Positions 7,463 through 11,089 of a stretch of DNA of 11,089 nucleotides are shown one piece after another. A program made the translations under genes and the position numbers. Each line of letters begins with the position of its first letter. The first letter of the stretch is position 1. The notes below the pieces were generated by a model that searched no databases, had not been told where the DNA came from, and was given only the letters and a program-made list of their open reading frames with translations. This DNA comes from Candidatus Aminicenantes bacterium UBA4820 (GTDB lineage Bacteria > Acidobacteriota > UBA4820): the NCBI GenBank assembly GCA_002402325.1, contig DHFQ01000087.1:1-11089 (forward strand), given 5' to 3'.

Positions 7463-8110
7463 TTATTCATAAACATTATCTCCGTTCCTCAATTTTGTCA
7501 AATATAAAACTTCGCAGGACCCATCACCTGTATCGCTTCTTGAAAGAGAAGAGTTCCACCAAAATGTTGCTTCACCTTTCCTTCCATCGACAAATACCAG
7601 ATAGCCTTCAAGAACAATTACATCTCCCCTTGATACACTTTTTGCTGCTTTTTTAAGATTATCATTTGCTGGAATTATATGGTTGTTTGATGAGTATCTT
7701 GAAATGTAGTTGTTATCCTGTCTTGGAAAGGAGGAATCATACCTCCACCAATACCACCTACCGCTTTGAGACCATTTTATCTCTTTGTAAAGTGAGTTTG
7801 AGTAAAGATCGCCAAAAACGAGTGCTATATCAACAGGAGCGATGAGTGAATTTTTACCAGTGTAGTAATTTTTTCTTGAAACAACCACTCCTGCTATTTT
7901 GTAGTATGCCTTTTTTGTTAGAGTGAATGTCCACCCCTTTTTTTCAATGACTACCTTCTCACCTTCGTTTATCTCTTCTTGATAGGGTTCTTCATCTGGT
8001 CTTATTTCAGATGAATCAAAAGATGTAGCAACAGGATGAGAGCAGGAGAATGTAAGAAAAATTGAAAGGATTAAAACCCAATTCTTAAGTGAAGAGGTAA
8101 TTCGTGTCAA
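7463..8110 (-). CDS. Predicted lipoprotein of an uncharacterised family (HIIPA / DTGxGxCE motifs)
   Basis: This encodes 215 residues with no function I can name. A signal peptide (LKNWVLILSIFLTFSC) ends in a sequence satisfying the lipoprotein pattern, with Cys23 as the lipidated residue and Ser24 after it. Under E. coli rules that would favour outer-membrane sorting. The mature part has a conserved look: YKIAGVVVSRKNYYTGK, PVDIALVFGDLYS, a Trp/Tyr-rich SGRWYWWRYDSS, then SNNHIIPAND, SVSRGDVIVLEGYLVFVDG, WWNSSLSRSDTGDGSCEVLYL. I recall proteins sharing the HIIPA...GDxxxLEGYLV...SSLSRxDTGxGxCE layout as a widespread uncharacterised group, but I cannot check this. The start is TTG: the protein contains no methionine, and AAAAGGGG lies 6 bases upstream. 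The start overlaps the end of the macro-domain gene by 26 bases, and dnaE follows after 21 bases. W, Y and C residues suggest a folded extracytoplasmic domain. Confidence 0.85.
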   Translation of the reverse strand: MTRITSSLKNWVLILSIFLTFSCSHPVATSFDSSEIRPDEEPYQEEINEGEKVVIEKKGWTFTLTKKAYYKIAGVVVSRKNYYTGKNSLIAPVDIALVFGDLYSNSLYKEIKWSQSGRWYWWRYDSSFPRQDNNYISRYSSNNHIIPANDNLKKAAKSVSRGDVIVLEGYLVFVDGRKGEATFWWNSSLSRSDTGDGSCEVLYLTKLRNGDNVYE

Positions 8111-8636
8111 AGTAAGCCCCTTTTAACTTTTCAAGTGTCTTTTTAAAAACATCAAAAGTTACATCATCATACAAATAAATACAAACAATCTCTGGATAAT
8201 TTTTTGAAGATATGAATTTGAAAATTGTTTCAAGCATAATAATTGAACCCTCTTTTAAAGGAAAGGAGGCAATCCCCATTCCAATTGCGGGCATTGCAAT
8301 TGATTTCAATTTCATTTCAAAAGATCTCAACAAAGAATTATAGACACTCTTTCTTAAACTCTCCTCTGTGCACGGTTCATCAAATCCCATCGCTGCTGCG
8401 TGAATCACATACTTAGACTTTAAATTTCCACCTTTTGTCAAAACCGCTTCTCCCAATGGAATTCTCCCTATTTTATTGCACTCCTCTTGAATCGTGGCTC
8501 CCCCTTTTACTCTAATTGTCCCGGCAACTCCACCGCCTAAAATCAAATCTGTATTGGCTGCATTGACAATCGCATCTCCTTCAAAATCTGTCAAATCTCC
8601 CTTTAAAAGTTTTATTCTTTCAGTTATTGGAGCCAC
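8085..8636 (-). CDS. Macro-domain protein, probable ADP-ribose/O-acetyl-ADP-ribose hydrolase
   Basis: A single macro domain fills all 183 residues. Members bind ADP-ribose and many remove it from proteins, nucleic acids or O-acetyl-ADP-ribose. The sequence shows KLLKGDLTDFEGDAIVNAAN with the adenine-contacting D21 and N25/N28, the GGGVAG loop (34-39), YVIHAAAMG, and the second phosphate loop AIGMGIASFP (117-126), which usually reads GTGI(Y/F)GFP. The long GG..IQEEC..IGRIPLGEAVLTKGGNL stretch resembles stand-alone bacterial and archaeal enzymes related to Af1521. The start is GTG; a TGA lies just upstream in frame, so no earlier start exists. It overlaps the end of ftsK by 13 bases and the lipoprotein start by 26, so expression is coupled to a replication/division cluster. 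Substrate is unknown; no ADP-ribosyltransferase lies beside it. Confidence 0.9.
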   Translation of the reverse strand: MAPITERIKLLKGDLTDFEGDAIVNAANTDLILGGGVAGTIRVKGGATIQEECNKIGRIPLGEAVLTKGGNLKSKYVIHAAAMGFDEPCTEESLRKSVYNSLLRSFEMKLKSIAMPAIGMGIASFPLKEGSIIMLETIFKFISSKNYPEIVCIYLYDDVTFDVFKKTLEKLKGAYFDTNYLFT

Positions 8637-10849
8637 TGTTCAATCTCTTCTTCTGAAATCAAAATTTCCCTTGGCTTTGCACCGTTGACAGGGCCCACGA
8701 TTCCCTTCTCCTCCATCATATCAAGGAGCCTTGCAGCCCTTGCATATCCAAGACGCAGTTTCCTTTGAAGGTTTGTTGCTGTTGCAATTTTTGTTGAGAC
8801 AACAAGTTTCACGGCATCCTTAAAAAGTGGGTCATCGTAGGAGGCCTCTTCTGCTAATTCTCCTGAAGGCGTTGTTATTCCTTTATCTTTTAAAACAACG
8901 CTGTCAAATGACGGCTCAGCCTGACTTCGTATATATTGTATAATCTTCTGAGTTTCAACTGTTGAAATGAAACCACCGTGAATCCTTATTACTTTTGAAG
9001 AACCGGGAGGTAAAAAGAGCATATCCCCCTTTCCCTCCAGCGTCTCAGCCCCATTCTGGTCTAAAATGAGCCTGCTTTCTATTTTTTCTCTAACTTGAAA
9101 GGAAATCCTTGCAGGAAGGTTGCTCTTTATTACACCTGTAATAACATCTCTTGAGGGTCTTTGTGTTGCAATTACGAGATGAATTCCAACAGCCCTCGCC
9201 ATTGAGGAAAGTCTTCCAATTGCTGTTTCAACCTCTTTTGATACAACAGCCATCAAATCATAAAGTTCATCAATGACTATTACGATGTAGGGAAGTGGTT
9301 TTGTCAAACCGATTTCCTCATCATTCCCATTAGGGGTAAGAGTTTTTATAAACCTGTTGTACTGCTCTATTGATCTAACCTGAACAGCTGCAAAAGTTTT
9401 ATACCTCTCCTGCATCTCCCTCAAAGCCCACGCAAGTGCATTCGCTGCCTTTTTAACATCAGTAACCACTGGTGTAAGAAGGTGTGGCAACCCTTCATAA
9501 ATTTTTAGTTCCACCTGCTTTGGGTCAATCATAATGAATTTAACATCATCAGGTTTTGCTTTTAAAAGAATTGAATTGATAAGCGCATTTATTCCAACAC
9601 TTTTTCCCGAGCCCGTCGTTCCTGCGACAAGAAGATGGGGCATTTCTGTAAGGTTTGTAATATAAGGAGTTCCATCAACCATTTTCCCAAGTGCAAGTGA
9701 TAATTTTGATGGATTCCTTCTATATTGTTCAGATTCTACAAGTTCTCTAAAAGAAATCAGCTCCCTTTGATCATTTGGAACTTCAATCGCTATTGTTGCC
9801 TTTCCACCCATCCTATCAATTCTTATATGATCCTTTTTGAGTCTAATTGCAAGGTCTTCTGCAGCTAAAACCACCCTTGAGTATTTCACGCCCGCCGCGG
9901 GTTTGAATTCAAAAATTGTTACAACCGGTCCCGAGTGCATTTCAAGAACCTCACCCGGAATACCAAATTCAAGAAGTTTTTCTTCAATTTCTCTTGCATA
10001 GACTAAAAGTGATTTTTCGTCAATGGGGGGCCTGGGAGAAGGTGGGTCAAGGAGGTCTGTTGGAGGTAGTTTGTAGCTTTCATCTTCATCTATCTCAAGA
10101 GGAAGTGTGAACAAATCTTCCTTTTTTTCTTCCTTTTGCTCAATTTTTACGGGCTGTCTTGTGTCAGATTTACCCGTTAGTCTTTTTTTCAGAAGTTCAG
10201 CACTTTCCTTTTGCTGTTTTTCCTTTCTTTCCCTCTCCTTTTTGATTTTTCTTTTTTCAAAATATTTTTTAAGAGGGATCAAAAGAGATTTGAATGGTTT
10301 AAACGGAGAGAAGCCCAAAATAAAAGATGCCGAAATTAATATGATTACCGAAGAAACGATAACATTTCCGATTGGTCCGATAAGAAAATTTAAAGAGGTC
10401 TCAATCAAAATACCAATAAGCCCGCCGGAATGAAGCGTAGAACTCATTCCCCAGAAAAAGGGGTTAATTTCCCCAAGAAGCGTCGAACACAGGGATGATA
10501 AACTTAAAAGCAGAAATATCCAGAAAAAAAATCTATAAAAAGGTTTTTTCTTTAAGAGGCAATATCCTGCATCAATTAAGATAAACGACACAAGCAATGA
10601 TGACAATCCAAATAGTGTCATCAAAAGATCAGCGATGTAAGAACCTAAATTTCCAACCAGATTTGAAGGGACTTTTGAAAAATTGCCAAAGGACTTTGAA
10701 AAAAATCCAGGGTCAAGCGGGTTGTAGGAAATTATTGAAAAAAAACAGAGCACACTCATCACCCAGAGAATAATTACAAAGGATTCTCTTAAAATCATCT
10801 TCGAAGAATTATCTACGGGGCTTTCGCTTTTATTCTCATCAAAAGCCAA
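8624..10849 (-). CDS. ftsK: DNA translocase FtsK/SpoIIIE
   Basis: FtsK pumps chromosomal DNA through the closing septum and activates XerCD resolution at dif. Counting from the TTG at 10849 the protein has 741 residues. About four membrane segments lie near residues 23-42, 70-99, 103-125 and 145-179. A charged, Lys/Glu-rich linker (about 195-260) and a proline-rich stretch follow. The motor then shows Walker A GTTGSGKS (410-417) and Walker B VIVIDE (523-528), with DELYDLM where relatives usually have DE(F/L)ADLM. ATQRPSRDVITG and the C-terminal gamma winged helix (about 680-735, STKIATATNLQRKLRLGYARAARLLD) are intact, so DNA-sequence-guided loading is expected. A longer frame from a TTG at 10903 adds 18 residues but has no ribosome-binding site, whereas AAGGAGG lies 8 bases before the TTG at 10849. 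It is the first gene of the minus-strand cluster. Confidence 0.95.
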   Translation of the reverse strand: MAFDENKSESPVDNSSKMILRESFVIILWVMSVLCFFSIISYNPLDPGFFSKSFGNFSKVPSNLVGNLGSYIADLLMTLFGLSSLLVSFILIDAGYCLLKKKPFYRFFFWIFLLLSLSSLCSTLLGEINPFFWGMSSTLHSGGLIGILIETSLNFLIGPIGNVIVSSVIILISASFILGFSPFKPFKSLLIPLKKYFEKRKIKKERERKEKQQKESAELLKKRLTGKSDTRQPVKIEQKEEKKEDLFTLPLEIDEDESYKLPPTDLLDPPSPRPPIDEKSLLVYAREIEEKLLEFGIPGEVLEMHSGPVVTIFEFKPAAGVKYSRVVLAAEDLAIRLKKDHIRIDRMGGKATIAIEVPNDQRELISFRELVESEQYRRNPSKLSLALGKMVDGTPYITNLTEMPHLLVAGTTGSGKSVGINALINSILLKAKPDDVKFIMIDPKQVELKIYEGLPHLLTPVVTDVKKAANALAWALREMQERYKTFAAVQVRSIEQYNRFIKTLTPNGNDEEIGLTKPLPYIVIVIDELYDLMAVVSKEVETAIGRLSSMARAVGIHLVIATQRPSRDVITGVIKSNLPARISFQVREKIESRLILDQNGAETLEGKGDMLFLPPGSSKVIRIHGGFISTVETQKIIQYIRSQAEPSFDSVVLKDKGITTPSGELAEEASYDDPLFKDAVKLVVSTKIATATNLQRKLRLGYARAARLLDMMEEKGIVGPVNGAKPREILISEEEIEQWLQ

Positions 10850-10857
10850 AATAAAAT

Positions 10858-10864
10858 CCTCCTT
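10858..10864 (-). promoter_or_regulatory. AAGGAGG ribosome-binding site that sets the ftsK start
   Basis: On the minus strand AAGGAGG sits 8 bases before the TTG at 10849-10847. It is the strongest Shine-Dalgarno sequence I see near this gene. The TTG 54 bases upstream (10903) is preceded only by a pyrimidine-rich stretch, and it would also overlap the small leader ORF at 10896-10964. Confidence 0.7.
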
Positions 10865-10895
10865 CAACCCTTTTAAGATACCTCTTTTGGAAGAT

Positions 10896-10964
10896 TTAAG
10901 CAAGAAGAAAAGAGAATAGAATTCTTAGAGATACGACAAATTGTTGCCTCCCAAAATTCGACAT
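10896..10964 (-). CDS. Possible 22-residue leader peptide upstream of ftsK
   Basis: This small ORF starts with ATG 8 bases after AAGGAG (minus strand 10978-10973) and ends in TAA, 46 bases before the preferred ftsK start. The peptide begins MSNFGRQQFVVS and ends in a hydrophobic stretch (ILFSFLLA). Its first 13 residues align without gaps to the small ORF at 43-96. Spacing from ribosome-binding site to start is identical in both. The tails differ in length and sequence. If the extended -10 at 10990-10998 is used, the transcript would begin about 19 bases before this ATG, so it would be the first thing translated. It may instead be an accidental ORF inside a noncoding repeat. Confidence 0.35.
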   Translation of the reverse strand: MSNFGRQQFVVSLRILFSFLLA

Positions 10965-11006
10965 TGCATCAACTCCTTATTGTTAAAAGATTATACCAAT
11001 CATCGA
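10950..11006 (-). repeat. Right copy of the 57-bp inverted flanking repeat
   Basis: Read on the minus strand this matches bases 1-57 of the window at 52 of 57 positions. It contains TGGTATAAT, a stop TAA in the frame ending SMIGIIF (SMIGFIF in the left copy), AAGGAG and an ATG with five near-identical codons. It points into ftsK, first gene of the minus-strand cluster. Unlike the left copy it has 83 bases of outer flank inside the window. Confidence 0.9.
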
Positions 11007-11018
11007 CTTAAGAGGAAA
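10990..11018 (-). promoter_or_regulatory. Extended -10 promoter for the ftsK-dnaE-accA cluster
   Basis: On the minus strand TGG plus TATAAT (10998-10990) is a perfect sigma-70-type extended -10. Seventeen bases upstream lies TTTCCT (11018-11013), matching TTGACA at three of six positions; an extended -10 can work with a weak -35. Transcription would begin near 10983, just before the AAGGAG of the small leader ORF. No other promoter-like gap exists down to accA, so this may serve all five genes. Confidence 0.5.
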
Positions 11019-11089
11019 CAACGAATCACCAAAGAAGTGAAAAGTAAGGGGATGGTAGGGAACATAGACGCCGATGGGTAAGATGCGAG
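11007..11089. other. Outer right flank, no recognised feature
   Basis: These 83 bases look slightly richer in G+C than the rest. On the minus strand one frame is open from the window edge through to the TAA at 10985-10983 (ending FGDSLFPLKSMIGIIF), and on the plus strand another is open to a TAA near 11080. Neither resembles a protein I know, and the segment is too short to choose. No tRNA, rRNA or transposase signature is visible. Confidence 0.4.

Noticed and set aside
10107..10433. 108-codon plus-strand ORF rich in Ser, Phe and Leu
   Set aside because: It is the antisense reading of the Lys/Glu-rich linker of ftsK. Low-complexity composition explains the open frame.
10847..10903. Upstream TTG (10903) as the ftsK start
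   Set aside because: It has no ribosome-binding site and would overlap the small leader ORF; the TTG at 10849 has AAGGAGG at ideal spacing.
1..11006. Composite transposon bounded by the 57-bp inverted repeats
   Set aside because: The repeats flank 10.9 kb of housekeeping genes with no transposase or integrase, differ at five positions, and carry internal promoter-like and ribosome-binding signals. Terminal repeats of a mobile unit are not the best reading.

Overview
This is an AT-rich window (roughly one third G+C by eye) from a bacterium I cannot place. It carries ordinary chromosomal housekeeping genes, packed with overlapping or nearly abutting ends and several GTG/TTG starts. A predicted lipoprotein and a secreted TPR protein fit a diderm envelope but do not prove one. 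I see no rRNA, tRNA, CRISPR array, transposase or phage gene.

Layout: two convergent gene clusters meet at about 2948-2985. The plus-strand cluster (123-2947) encodes a secreted TPR protein, the tRNA methylthiotransferase MtaB and the peptidoglycan editing factor PgeF. The minus-strand cluster, read from about 10.9 kb down to 2986, encodes the DNA translocase FtsK, a macro-domain ADP-ribose enzyme, a lipoprotein of unknown role, the replicative polymerase DnaE and the acetyl-CoA carboxylase subunit AccA. All junctions in both clusters overlap or are at most 21 bases, so each looks like one transcription unit. The 38-base gap between the converging stops holds clustered dyad symmetries that could end transcription from both sides.

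The most unusual structure is at the outer edges. The first 57 bases of the window recur, inverted, at 10950-11006 with 52 of 57 bases identical. Each copy lies just upstream of, and points into, the first gene of one cluster. Each contains a -10-like element (a perfect extended -10 in the right copy), an AAGGAG ribosome-binding site and the start of a tiny ORF. The two predicted peptides stay similar (MSDFGHNQFLAS versus MSNFGRQQFVVS) beyond the point where DNA identity falls to about half. This may be a shared promoter and leader-peptide module or a dispersed repeat; copy number across the genome would decide.

In function the minus cluster joins chromosome replication and segregation (DnaE, FtsK), fatty-acid synthesis (AccA) and two accessory proteins. 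The plus cluster joins tRNA modification with cell-wall precursor quality control. Apart from the flanking module and the uncharacterised lipoprotein, the content is conventional; I found no convincing new multi-gene system.
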